Positions 32,376-42,063 of a DNA stretch of 55,265 bases are shown here, in pieces. Made by a program: the position numbers and the translations under genes. Source of the DNA: Pseudomonas japonica (GTDB taxonomy: Bacteria > Pseudomonadota > Gammaproteobacteria > Pseudomonadales > Pseudomonadaceae); NCBI RefSeq assembly GCF_900188455.1, contig NZ_FZOL01000034.1, positions 1-55,265 of the forward strand, given 5' to 3'. Under the pieces are notes generated by a model. That model did not search any database. It was not told the origin of the DNA and worked only from the letters and a program-made list of their open reading frames with translations. Position 1 is the first letter of the stretch, and every line of letters starts with the position of its first letter.

Positions 32376-32385
32376 GCACAATGGG
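32376..32385 (-). promoter_or_regulatory. One-mismatch CCGATTGTGC site before the ABC transporter operon
   Basis: CCCATTGTGC on the minus strand, 154 nt above the binding-protein gene. It differs at one base from the exact copies near the pxp genes and continues with CGGA. As a single-mismatch 10-mer it could be chance. The gap 32281-32538 shows no gene. Confidence 0.3.
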
Positions 32386-32538
32386 GGCGTCCAGACAGAC
32401 AACTCCAAACAGATGTCCGGACCCGCGGTTGGGCAGATCGCCCACCGCCGTGAAGCCTTTTACTGCCGATCCAACGTGGTCCCGACGGCGTCGCCGACGG
32501 GATAAACCCAGAACAAAAAAGCAACCGGAGCAGGCGCT

Positions 32539-33642
32539 ATGAACATGCACGCGGGCAAATGGGGCCTTGGCCTCGCCATGGCGGGTTACTTGTGGACGCA
32601 GGCGGCGCAGGCCGACCTGCTGATTGGTGTGGCCGGGCCGATGACGGGGCCCTACGCCTCCGGTGGCGAGCAGATGCGCAATGGCGCGGAGCGCGCCATC
32701 GCCGATATCAATGCCCGTGGCGGGGTGCTCGGCCAGCCGCTGAAGCTGGTGGTCGGCGACGATGTCTGCGACCCGAAACAGGCGGTCGCGGTGGCCAACA
32801 CCCTGGTCAACAAAGGTGTGGTGTTCGTCGACGGTCACTATTGCTCCAGCTCGACCATGCCGGCCTCGGAGGTGTACGCCGACGAGGGCATCAGCATGGC
32901 GACCATCTCCACCAACCCGCAGGTCACCGAACGCGGGCTGAACAACCTGATCCGTGTGGTCGGTCGTGACGACCAGCAGGGCGGTGTGGCGGCCCAGTAC
33001 CTGGCGCGGCATTTCGCCGGGCGCAAGATCGCCGTGGTCGACGACAAGAGCGCCTACGGCAAGGGCCTCGCCGACGAGGTCGACAAGGGCCTGCGCGCCC
33101 AGGGTCTGAGCCTGGCGCTGCGCACCTCGATCACCGCCGGCGAGAAGGACTACAACAGCCTGGTCAGCCGCATGAAGGCCGCGGGTATCGAAGTGCTCGC
33201 CTACGGCGGCTACTACACCGAGCTCGGCCTGATCCTGCGCCAGGCCGCGCAGAGCGGCCTGAAGCTGACCACCATCGGCGGCGACACCCTGACCAACTCC
33301 GAGCTGCTGGTGGCCGGTGGCGCGGCGGCCGACGGCACGCTGTTCACCTTCGGCCCGGACCCGCGCACTTCGCCGGCGGCGGCGGAAATCGTCGCCAGTT
33401 TCCGCCAGGCCAGGATCGAGCCGGAAGGCTACACCCTGTACTCCTACGCCGCGGTCCAGCTGTTCGCCCAGGCCGCGCAACTGGCCGGATCGACCAAGGT
33501 CGAGGACATCCGCAAGGCCTGGAGCGGGCAGACCTTCGACACCGTGGTGGGGCCGCTGGCGTTCGACGCCAAGGGCGATATCACCCAGTCCGCCTACGTC
33601 GTGTATCGCTGGTCCGGCAACCAGTACGGCTACGCCGAATGA
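32539..33642 (+). CDS. Branched-chain-amino-acid-type ABC transporter, substrate-binding protein
   Basis: 367 aa. A signal peptide (about 1-25, ending AAQA) precedes a type I periplasmic binding fold of the LivJ/LivK family: LIGVAGPMTGPYASGGEQMRN, GVVFVDGHYCSSSTMPAS, AVVDDKSAYGKG. Two Cys (VCDPKQ, HYCSS) are placed like the LivJ disulfide. It is the first gene of a five-gene importer operon linked to an FAD amino-acid oxidase and a ThDP decarboxylase, so the ligand is probably an amino acid. Confidence 0.94.
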   Translation: MNMHAGKWGLGLAMAGYLWTQAAQADLLIGVAGPMTGPYASGGEQMRNGAERAIADINARGGVLGQPLKLVVGDDVCDPKQAVAVANTLVNKGVVFVDGHYCSSSTMPASEVYADEGISMATISTNPQVTERGLNNLIRVVGRDDQQGGVAAQYLARHFAGRKIAVVDDKSAYGKGLADEVDKGLRAQGLSLALRTSITAGEKDYNSLVSRMKAAGIEVLAYGGYYTELGLILRQAAQSGLKLTTIGGDTLTNSELLVAGGAAADGTLFTFGPDPRTSPAAAEIVASFRQARIEPEGYTLYSYAAVQLFAQAAQLAGSTKVEDIRKAWSGQTFDTVVGPLAFDAKGDITQSAYVVYRWSGNQYGYAE

Positions 33643-33647
33643 GTCGT

Positions 33648-33676
33648 GGGTGACGGGCCCGGGCGGCCCGTCACCC
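33648..33676 (+). other. Intercistronic hairpin between binding protein and permease genes
   Basis: A 12-bp perfect stem (GGGTGACGGGCC with GGCCCGTCACCC, 5-nt loop) begins 5 nt after the binding-protein stop and has no T-run. Such hairpins usually protect the upstream message, so that the binding protein is made in excess of the membrane parts. Confidence 0.6.
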
Positions 33677-33702
33677 GATGTCGCCCTGTCTGGAGTCCTT
33701 CC

Positions 33703-34616
33703 ATGTACCTTGCCCTTCAACAACTGATCAACGGCCTGACCCTGGGGTCGGTGTACGGCTTGATCGCCATTGGCTACACCATGGTCTACGGCATCATCGG
33801 CATGATCAATTTCGCCCATGGCGAGATCTTCATGATCGGTGCCTTCATCGCCATCGCCTGCTTCACCCTGCTGGCGGCGCTGGGGGTGACCTCGGTGCCG
33901 CTGGCCATCCTCGCCGTGCTGCTGGTCAGCATCCTCCTCACCGCCGTGTACGGCTGGGCGGTGGAGCGTACCGCCTATCGTCCGCTGCGCGGCTCGACAC
34001 GCCTGGCGCCGCTGATCTCGGCGATCGGCATGTCGATCTTCCTGCAGAACTTCGTGCAACTGAGCCAGGGCGCGCGGGTCAAGTCCATTGCCCCGGTGCT
34101 CTCCGGCGGCTGGGAATTCGCGGTCGGCACCGGGCACAGCGTGTACGTGTCGTATATCCAGGTGCTGGTGGTGGCCACCACGGTGCTGCTCCTCGCGGGC
34201 TTCACCTGGATGCTCACCCGCACCTCGTTCGGCCGCCAGCAGCGGGCCTGCGAACAGGACCGCACGATGACCGGTTTCCTCGGCGTGAACGCCGACCGGA
34301 TCATTTCCCTGACCTTCATGATCGGTGCCGCGCTGGCCGCGGTGGCCGGGGTCATGGTCACCCTCTACTACGGCGTGATCGATTTCAGCATCGGCTTCCT
34401 GGTCGGCATCAAGGCCTTCACCGCCGCGGTGCTGGGCGGCATCGGCTCGCTGCCGGGGGCCATGCTCGGCGGCCTGCTGATCGGCATCATCGAGTCCTTC
34501 TGGGGAGCCTATTTCTCCGCCGAGTACAAGGATGTCGCCACCTTCCTGATTCTGATTCTGGTTCTTCTGGTACGGCCCTACGGACTGCTCGGCCGTCCCG
34601 AAGTGGAGAAAGTCTG

Positions 34617-34617
<1 letters not shown>
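33703..34617 (+). CDS. ABC transporter permease, LivH family
   Basis: 304 aa with about eight hydrophobic segments. Family motifs: LINGLTLGSVYGLIAIGYTM, GMINFAHGEIFMIGAF near the N-terminus and GFLVGIKAFTAAVLGGIGSL near 245. The start at 33703 (MYLALQQ) removes an unlikely N-terminal extension. It overlaps the livM-like gene by one base (TGATG). Confidence 0.94.
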
Positions 34618-35926
<1,309 letters not shown>

Positions 35927-35930
<4 letters not shown>

Positions 35931-36736
35931 ACGACGTACTCCTCGATGTCCAGGCACTGGACATGACCTTCGGCGGGATCAAGGCGATCGAAGGCCTGTC
36001 GCTGCAGGTGCGGCGCCGGCAGATCACCTCGGTGATCGGCCCCAACGGCGCCGGCAAGACCACCCTGTTCAACTGCCTGACCGGTTTCTACCAGCCCAGC
36101 GGCGGCGACCTGCGCTTGCATCACCCCGCGCACGGCACCCTGCGCTTGCAGGAGCTGGCGACCCGTGACGTGGCGCGCAAGGCCGGAGTGGTGCGGACCT
36201 TCCAGAACATTCGCCTGTTCCCGCGGATGACCGTGCTGGAGAACCTGATCGTCGCCCAGCACAACGCCTTGCAGCGGGCCTCGTGGTTCTCCGTCGCGGC
36301 GATTCTCGGCCTCAAGGTCTATCGCGATGCCCAGCAGGCGGCGCTGGAAAAGGCCCTGACGCACCTGCGCCGGCTGGACCTGGAACGCTTCGCCGACGAG
36401 CCGGCCGGGGCCCTGTCCTACGGTATCCAGCGCAAGGTCGAGCTGGCCCGGGCGCTGTGCGTCGATCCGTTGCTGCTGTGCCTCGACGAACCGGCCGCCG
36501 GCCTCAATCCGCGCGAGTCCGCCGAACTCAACGAATGCCTGCAGGGCCTGGTCAGCGAGCAGGACCTCAGCGTGCTGCTGATCGAACATGACATGAGCGT
36601 GGTGATGAACATTTCCGATCACATCCATGTGCTGTGCTACGGGCGCAAGATCGCCGAAGGCACGCCGCAGCAGATCCAGAACGATGACCAGGTGATCGCC
36701 GCCTACCTGGGCAACCCGGACGAGGAGGTTGCCTGA
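35927..36736 (+). CDS. ABC transporter ATP-binding protein, LivG family
   Basis: 269 aa. Walker A GPNGAGKTT (about 38), Q-loop in VVRTFQNIRLFP, signature LSYGIQRKVELARAL, Walker B LLLCLDEPAAGLNP and switch His in LLIEHDMSVVM. The signature has YGIQ rather than GGQQ, common in LivG proteins. Coupled to livM-like and livF-like genes. Confidence 0.94.
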
Positions 36737-37458
36737 TGCTGCAACTACGCCAATTGCATGTGCACTACGGGCATGTGCACGCCCTGCGCGGCATCGACCT
36801 GGACATCGCCAGGGGCGAGATCGTCACCCTGATCGGCGCCAACGGCGCCGGCAAGTCGACCCTGATGACCAGCATCCTCGGCAGCCCGCGGCCGAGTGCC
36901 GGCGAGGTGTCGTTCAACGGCACCCCGCTGGTCGGCCTGGCGCCGCACCAGGTGGCGCGCCAGGGCATCGCCATCGCCCCGGAAGGACGGCGCATCTACC
37001 TGCGCATGAGCGTGCTGGACAACCTGCTGATGGGCAGCATCCATGCCGATCCGGCGGGACGCGAGGACGACCTGCAACGCATGTACGGGCTGTTCCCGAT
37101 CCTCAAGGCGCGCCTGCAGCAGACCGCCGGCACCCTGTCCGGCGGCGAGCAGCAGATGCTCGCCATCGCCCGCGCGCTGATGAGCCATCCGCAACTGCTG
37201 CTGCTCGACGAACCGTCGCTGGGGCTGGCGCCGATCTACATCCAGAAGGTGTTCCAGATCATCCGCCGGCTCAACGACGAGCTGGGCATGACCATCCTCC
37301 TGGTCGAGCAGAACGCCCGTCAGGCGCTGGCGGTGGCCCATCGCGGCTACGTCCTGCAGCACGGCGAGATCGTCCTGCGCGGCAGCGGCCGCGAACTGGC
37401 CGGCAGCCCGGAGGTACGCGCCGCCTATCTCGAAGCCGGGCACAAGCAACGTGCCTGA
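36736..37458 (+). CDS. ABC transporter ATP-binding protein, LivF family
   Basis: 240 aa. Walker A GANGAGKST, Q-loop region GIAIAPEGRRIYLRMSV, signature LSGGEQQMLAIARAL and Walker B LLLLDEPSLGLAP are intact. It completes the ABC importer and shares one base with the LivG-like gene (TGATG). Confidence 0.94.
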   Translation: MLQLRQLHVHYGHVHALRGIDLDIARGEIVTLIGANGAGKSTLMTSILGSPRPSAGEVSFNGTPLVGLAPHQVARQGIAIAPEGRRIYLRMSVLDNLLMGSIHADPAGREDDLQRMYGLFPILKARLQQTAGTLSGGEQQMLAIARALMSHPQLLLLDEPSLGLAPIYIQKVFQIIRRLNDELGMTILLVEQNARQALAVAHRGYVLQHGEIVLRGSGRELAGSPEVRAAYLEAGHKQRA

Positions 37459-37492
37459 CCTGAACCCTTCGCTCCCAGTCCAGGATTTCTCC

Positions 37493-38665
37493 ATGACAGC
37501 TTCTTCAGAAACAGTGGTCATCATCGGCGGCGGCGTCATCGGCAGCTTCGTCGCGTTCTTCCTGCGCCGGCAGGGCTTTGCCGGGATCATCAAGGTGGTC
37601 GAGCGCGACAGCACCTACCAGTTTTCCTCCACCGCGCTGTCCGCCGCCTCGATCCGCACCCAGTTCGGCTGCCCGTTCAACATCGGCATGAGCCTGTTCA
37701 GCGCCGACCTGTTCAGGAACATCAGGCAGTGGTTCGGCGAGGACGCCGATATCGGCTTCGAGGAGCGCGGCTACCTGATGCTCGGCTCGCCGCGGCATGC
37801 CGACAGCCAGCGCGACAACGCCCTGATGCAGAACGGGCAGGGCGCCCGGGTCGATATCCTCAGTCCCGAACAGGCCCGCCAGCGCTACCCCTGGCTGAAT
37901 GTCGAGGACATCGGCATCGCCACCTACGGCGCGGCGAACGAAGGCTGGTTCGATGCCTGGGCGCTGCTGCAACTGGTGCGCCGCGAAGCGCGGCGCCTGG
38001 GCGTCGAGTACCTCGAAGCGGACGTCAGCGGCCTCGACCTGCAGGGCGAACGCATCACCGGCGTGCGCCTGGCCGGCGGCGAACGCCTGGCCTGCGACTG
38101 GTGCGTGAACGCCGCCGGGGCCGCCGGCGGCAAGGTGGCCGGATTCGCTGGCGTCGCCCTGCCGGTGGAGCCGCGCAAACGCACGGTGTTCCACATCAAG
38201 GCGCCGCTGGACGGCCGCGATTTCCCCATGCTGTTCGACAACTCCGGGGCCTGGATCCGTCCGGAAGGCGACGGCTTCATCGCCGGCATCGCCCCGGAGG
38301 CCCAGCGCGACCCGCATGCCGCGGGCGATTTCGAGCCCGACCACTACCTGCTCGAAGAAACCCTCTGGCCGCTGCTCGCCCACCGCGTGCCGGCGCTGGA
38401 ACAACTGCGCCTGCAGCGGGCCTGGGCCGGCCACTACGAAATGAACCTGCTGGACCACAACGGTGTGGTCGGCGCGCATCCGCAGATCGGCAACTTCGTC
38501 TTCGCCACCGGTTTTTCCGGGCACGGCGTGATGCATTCGCCGGCCACCGGCCGCGCGGTGGCCGAACTGATTGTCCATGGCGGCTACCGCAGCCTGGACC
38601 TGTCGCCCCTCGGCTATGAGCGCATCGCCGCCAAACGGCCGATCGTCGAGGCGGTGGTGTATTGA
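37493..38665 (+). CDS. FAD-dependent amino acid oxidase / dehydrogenase (DAO family)
   Basis: 390 aa. The N-terminal VVIIGGGVIGSFVAFFLRRQ dinucleotide motif, SAASIRTQFG, and the C-terminal FVFATGFSGHGVMHSPATGR are DAO-family hallmarks (DadA/SoxB/FOXRED1-like). I start it at 37493, 7 nt after AGGA; a GTG at 37451 inside the LivF-like gene is possible. Placed right after an amino-acid importer and before a ThDP decarboxylase, it probably converts the imported amine or amino acid to a 2-oxo acid. No signal peptide. Confidence 0.92.
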   Translation: MTASSETVVIIGGGVIGSFVAFFLRRQGFAGIIKVVERDSTYQFSSTALSAASIRTQFGCPFNIGMSLFSADLFRNIRQWFGEDADIGFEERGYLMLGSPRHADSQRDNALMQNGQGARVDILSPEQARQRYPWLNVEDIGIATYGAANEGWFDAWALLQLVRREARRLGVEYLEADVSGLDLQGERITGVRLAGGERLACDWCVNAAGAAGGKVAGFAGVALPVEPRKRTVFHIKAPLDGRDFPMLFDNSGAWIRPEGDGFIAGIAPEAQRDPHAAGDFEPDHYLLEETLWPLLAHRVPALEQLRLQRAWAGHYEMNLLDHNGVVGAHPQIGNFVFATGFSGHGVMHSPATGRAVAELIVHGGYRSLDLSPLGYERIAAKRPIVEAVVY

Positions 38666-38688
38666 ACCGGCGCCCTTCAACAACCGAT

Positions 38689-38712
38689 GCCACGGGCGTC
38701 CCGGCCCGTGGC
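38689..38712 (+). other. Intercistronic hairpin before the ThDP decarboxylase genes
   Basis: A 9-bp stem (GCCACGGGC with GCCCGTGGC, 6-nt loop) without T-run lies between the oxidase and decarboxylase genes, a likely processing or stabilising structure. Confidence 0.5.
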
Positions 38713-38749
38713 GAGAAAACCGTCAGTCCACGTTGAGGAAGTAACTGCA

Positions 38750-39268
38750 ATGAGCGAAATCAATTGGCCCGCGCAGATCTACGCGCAGTTCAAGGACCTG
38801 GATGTGCGCCAGGTCGCCTATGTCCCGGATGCCGGCCATAGCCGCCTGATCCAGTTGTGCGACGCCGACCCCGAGATCCAGTCGGTGTCCCTGACCACCG
38901 AGGAGGAGGGCGTGGCCCAGCTGGCCGGCGCCTGGATCGGTGGCCAGCGCGGCGTCCTGCTGCTGCAGTCCAGCGGTGTCGGCAACTGCATCAACATGCT
39001 GTCCCTGCAACACGAGACGCGCATCCCGCTGATCATGATCGTGACCATGCGCGGCGAGTGGGGCGAGTTCAACCCGTGGCAGGTGGCGATGGGCAAAACC
39101 ACCGAGCAGGTCCTGGAGGACTCCGGCGTGCACGTCTACCGCGCCGCCAACGCCGAGGACATCGCTCCCACCGTGGCCGCCTGCGCGCGCTTCGCCTACC
39201 AGACCGGGCGCATGGCCGCGGTGCTGATCGGGCAACGGATCATCGGAACCAAAAACTTCAACAAGTGA
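38750..39268 (+). CDS. ThDP-dependent 2-oxo acid decarboxylase, alpha (Pyr-domain) subunit
   Basis: 172 aa. It holds only the pyrimidine-binding domain of a ThDP enzyme: VAYVPDAGHSRLIQLC, then TTEEEGVAQLAGAW with the cofactor-activating Glu, and QSSGVGNCINMLSL. This split arrangement is that of sulfopyruvate decarboxylase ComD and phosphonopyruvate-decarboxylase relatives. It needs the next gene for activity. The substrate is not fixed by sequence; context suggests a 2-oxo acid from the adjacent oxidase. Confidence 0.92.
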   Translation: MSEINWPAQIYAQFKDLDVRQVAYVPDAGHSRLIQLCDADPEIQSVSLTTEEEGVAQLAGAWIGGQRGVLLLQSSGVGNCINMLSLQHETRIPLIMIVTMRGEWGEFNPWQVAMGKTTEQVLEDSGVHVYRAANAEDIAPTVAACARFAYQTGRMAAVLIGQRIIGTKNFNK

Positions 39269-39277
39269 GTCGACACC

Positions 39278-39874
39278 ATGTCTTCGCAACAGATCAGCTT
39301 GAATCGGCGGGCCGTGGTCGCCCGCATCCTGGAACAGCGCGGCGATGCCCTGGCCATCACCAGCCTGGGCAACCCGACCTTCGACGTCGCCGCCGCCGGT
39401 GACTGTCCGCAGAACTTCTACCTGTGGGGTGCCATGGGCGGCGCGGTGATGGTCGGCCTGGGCCTGGCCCTGGCCCAGCCGGACAAGCGCGTGATCGTCT
39501 TCGTCGGCGACGGCGAAATGATGATGGGCCTGGGTTCCCTGGCCACCGTGGCCTGCCACGGCGCGGCGAACCTGAGCATCGTGGTCATCGACAACGAGCA
39601 CTACGCCGAGACCGGCATGCAGCCGGCCCACGCCGGGCGTGGCGTGAGCATCAGCGAAGTGGCGCGGGCGGTGGGCTTCCGGCACTTCGGCGTGGCGCGC
39701 ACGGCGGACGAACTGGAGCACGCCGTGGAGACCATCCTCAACGGCGAAGGTCCGGTGCAGGTCACGGTGAAGGTCACCACCGAGCCGGCGCCGACCGCGC
39801 TGCCGCCGCGTGACGGTCCGCACCTGCGCAGCCGCTTCCGCGAAGCGCTGCTGGGCAGCGACGCGCACCGCTGA
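39278..39874 (+). CDS. ThDP-dependent 2-oxo acid decarboxylase, beta (PP-domain) subunit
   Basis: 198 aa. The diphosphate/Mg motif GDGEMMMGLGSLATVACHG followed by VVIDNEHYAETG is complete (GDG to N). It corresponds to ComE of split sulfopyruvate decarboxylase. It starts 9 nt after the alpha subunit. The released product would be an aldehyde; no aldehyde dehydrogenase gene is in this window. Confidence 0.92.
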   Translation: MSSQQISLNRRAVVARILEQRGDALAITSLGNPTFDVAAAGDCPQNFYLWGAMGGAVMVGLGLALAQPDKRVIVFVGDGEMMMGLGSLATVACHGAANLSIVVIDNEHYAETGMQPAHAGRGVSISEVARAVGFRHFGVARTADELEHAVETILNGEGPVQVTVKVTTEPAPTALPPRDGPHLRSRFREALLGSDAHR

Positions 39875-39945
39875 GGCTGACGCGCCGTCCACCACGCTGG
39901 ACGGTCGCAGCCACACCCTTCCGGGGTGATGACCCGGAACGCTTT

Positions 39946-39993
39946 GCAGGGCTGGCCATCGTTCATGGCTGGTGGACAGCCCTGCCTTTTTTT
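39946..39993 (+). terminator. Intrinsic terminator or attenuator between decarboxylase and hydratase genes
   Basis: A 9-bp GC-rich stem (39946-39954 with 39977-39985), with an inner GCCAT/ATGGC hairpin, is followed directly by C and seven T. It ends only 24 nt before the next start codon, leaving no room for a promoter between. Either readthrough is regulated here or the next operon starts inside or above the hairpin. A smaller 7-bp hairpin lies at 39885-39904. Confidence 0.8.
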
Positions 39994-40017
39994 CCCGGAC
40001 AAGCTGGAGGCGTTGCA

Positions 40018-40845
40018 ATGAACGAGTCCCCGTATGCGGCCTGGGAGGGTCGCACGCAGACGCGCGAAGAGTGCCTGAGCGAAGTGCTGGTACGGCGCCT
40101 GGCCGCCACCCTGGGTACCTCGGCACCTGCCACGGGTCAGGCCCTGGCACCGCTGTGGCACTGGGCGTTCTTCCAGGACGAGGCCCCGGCCGACGGCCTG
40201 GGCGAGGACGGCCACCCGGCCCGTGGCGGCTTCCTGCCGCCGGCCGCCGATCGCAACCGCATGTGGGCCGGAGGTCGCCTGACCTTCCATGAGCCCTTGC
40301 GGGTCGGTGCCACGGTCAGGCGCGTGAGCACCATCGTCGGCATCGAGGAAAAGCAGGGGCGCAGCGGTGCGCTGCTGTTCGTCACCCTGCGCCACGAGTA
40401 CCTGCAGGACGAGCGCCTGGCGCTGCACGAAGAGCAGGACATCGTCTACCGCGAAGCCACCCCGCCGAAGACCGGCGCTGGCGAGGCGCTGCCGGCGCAG
40501 CAATGGTCCGAGTCGATCGAGCCCACGGCGGTGCTGCTGTTTCGCTACAGCGCGGTGACCTTCAACGGTCACCGGATTCACTACGACCTTCCCTATGCCC
40601 GCGACAGCGAGGGCTACCCGGGCCTGGTGGTGCACGGGCCGCTGCTCGCCACCCTGAACCTGGCGGCGTTCCGGCGCGCCCATCCCGAGGCCCGCCTGCG
40701 CCGTTTCAGCTTCCGCAGCGCGCGCCCGCTGCTGGCGCCCGAGGCGCTGCGCGTCGGTGGCCGGATCGTCGCCCCGGGCCGGGCGGAACTGCAGGCCGGC
40801 AATGCCGGCGGTATCGGCCAGCACGGCGTCGTCGAGTTCGACTGA
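40018..40845 (+). CDS. ich: MaoC-like enoyl-CoA hydratase, itaconyl/mesaconyl-CoA hydratase-like
   Basis: 275 aa. It is a double-hotdog protein: an N-terminal FAS1-like half (ADRNRMWAGGRLTFHEPL) and a C-terminal MaoC half with the hydratase segment FRYSAVTFNGHRIHYD carrying the catalytic Asn/His pair. It matches the length and architecture of itaconyl-CoA hydratase Ich. It leads the gene order hydratase, acyl-CoA dehydrogenase, MmgE/PrpD, CoA-transferase, CitE lyase that I recall for the P. aeruginosa itaconate operon. Strong GGAGG RBS. Confidence 0.88.
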   Translation: MNESPYAAWEGRTQTREECLSEVLVRRLAATLGTSAPATGQALAPLWHWAFFQDEAPADGLGEDGHPARGGFLPPAADRNRMWAGGRLTFHEPLRVGATVRRVSTIVGIEEKQGRSGALLFVTLRHEYLQDERLALHEEQDIVYREATPPKTGAGEALPAQQWSESIEPTAVLLFRYSAVTFNGHRIHYDLPYARDSEGYPGLVVHGPLLATLNLAAFRRAHPEARLRRFSFRSARPLLAPEALRVGGRIVAPGRAELQAGNAGGIGQHGVVEFD

Positions 40846-40889
40846 GCCGCGTCGCTGCCTTGAAAACAACAACAGATCGAGTAACCAAG

Positions 40890-42050
40890 ATGAATGCCAA
40901 CGACGAAGCACTCCAGGCCATCCGCGACGGCGTGCGCGCCCTGTGCGCGCAGTTTCCCGCCGAATACTGGCGCCGGATCGACGAAGAAAAGGGCTTTCCC
41001 GAAGCCTTCGTCGCGGCCATGACCGAAGCCGGCTGGCTCTCGGCGATGATCCCGGAAGAATACGGCGGCTCCGGCCTGGGCCTGGCCGAAGCCTCGGTGA
41101 TCCTCGAAGAGGTCAACCACTGCGGCGGCAACTCCGGGACCATCCACGGGCAGATGTACAACATGTTCACCCTGCTGCGTAACGGCAGCGCCGAGCAGAA
41201 GGCCTACTACCTGCCCAAGCTGGCCAGCGGCGAGTTGCGCCTGCAGTCCATGGGCGTCACCGAGCCCACCACCGGCACCGACACGACGAAGATCAAGACC
41301 ACCGCCGTGCGCCGTGGCGACAAGTACGTGATCAACGGGCAGAAGGTATGGATCTCGCGGGTCCAGCATTCCGACCTGATGATCCTCCTGGCGCGCACCA
41401 CGCCGCTGGCCGAGGTGAAGAAGAAAGTCGACGGCATGTCGATCTTCCTCGTCGACCTGCGCGAGGCCATCGGCAACGGCCTGACCGTGCAGCCGATCGC
41501 CAACCTGGTCAACCACGAGACCAACGAGCTGTTCTTCGACAACCTGGAAATCCCCGCCAGCAGCCTGATCGGCGAAGAGGGCAAGGGCTTCCGCTACATC
41601 CTCGATGGCCTCAACGCCGAACGCACGCTGATCGCCGCCGAGTGCATCGGCGACGGCCGCTGGTTCGTCGAGAAGGCCAGCCAGTATGCCCGCGACCGCG
41701 TGGTGTTCGGTCGCCCGATCGGGCAGAACCAGGGCGTGCAGTTCCCCATCGCCGAAGCGCATATCGAGATCGAGGCCGCCGACCTGATGCGCTGGCGCGC
41801 CTGCGAGGAATACGACAGCGGGCGCAACGCCGGGGCGGCGGCGAACATGGCCAAGTACCTGGCGGCCAAGGCGTCGTGGGAAGCGGCCAACGCCTGCCTG
41901 CAGACCCACGGCGGCTTCGGTTTCGCCAACGAATACGACGTCGAGCGCAAGTTCCGCGAGACCCGTCTGTACCAGGTGGCGCCGATCTCCACCAACCTGA
42001 TCCTGTCCTACGTCGCCGAGCACCTGCTCGAACTGCCACGCTCTTTCTGA
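40890..42050 (+). CDS. Acyl-CoA dehydrogenase
   Basis: 386 aa. Family signatures: SMGVTEPTTGTDTTKIKT (FAD/substrate), VWISRVQHSD, RVVFGRPIGQNQGVQF and LQTHGGFGFANEYDVER. The usual C-terminal YEGT catalytic Glu is replaced by YQVAPIST; the likely base is instead the Glu of GLNAERTLIAAE, in helix G, as in isovaleryl-CoA dehydrogenase (inference). This suits a branched substrate such as methylsuccinyl-CoA. Confidence 0.92.
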   Translation: MNANDEALQAIRDGVRALCAQFPAEYWRRIDEEKGFPEAFVAAMTEAGWLSAMIPEEYGGSGLGLAEASVILEEVNHCGGNSGTIHGQMYNMFTLLRNGSAEQKAYYLPKLASGELRLQSMGVTEPTTGTDTTKIKTTAVRRGDKYVINGQKVWISRVQHSDLMILLARTTPLAEVKKKVDGMSIFLVDLREAIGNGLTVQPIANLVNHETNELFFDNLEIPASSLIGEEGKGFRYILDGLNAERTLIAAECIGDGRWFVEKASQYARDRVVFGRPIGQNQGVQFPIAEAHIEIEAADLMRWRACEEYDSGRNAGAAANMAKYLAAKASWEAANACLQTHGGFGFANEYDVERKFRETRLYQVAPISTNLILSYVAEHLLELPRSF

Positions 42051-42063
42051 AACGGGTACTCCG

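Noticed and set aside
38750..39874. Sulfolactate/cysteate degradation by a ComDE-type sulfopyruvate decarboxylase
   Set aside because: No sulfoacetaldehyde acetyltransferase or sulfite-handling gene is present, and the following genes are CoA-dicarboxylate enzymes; it remains a lesser alternative.
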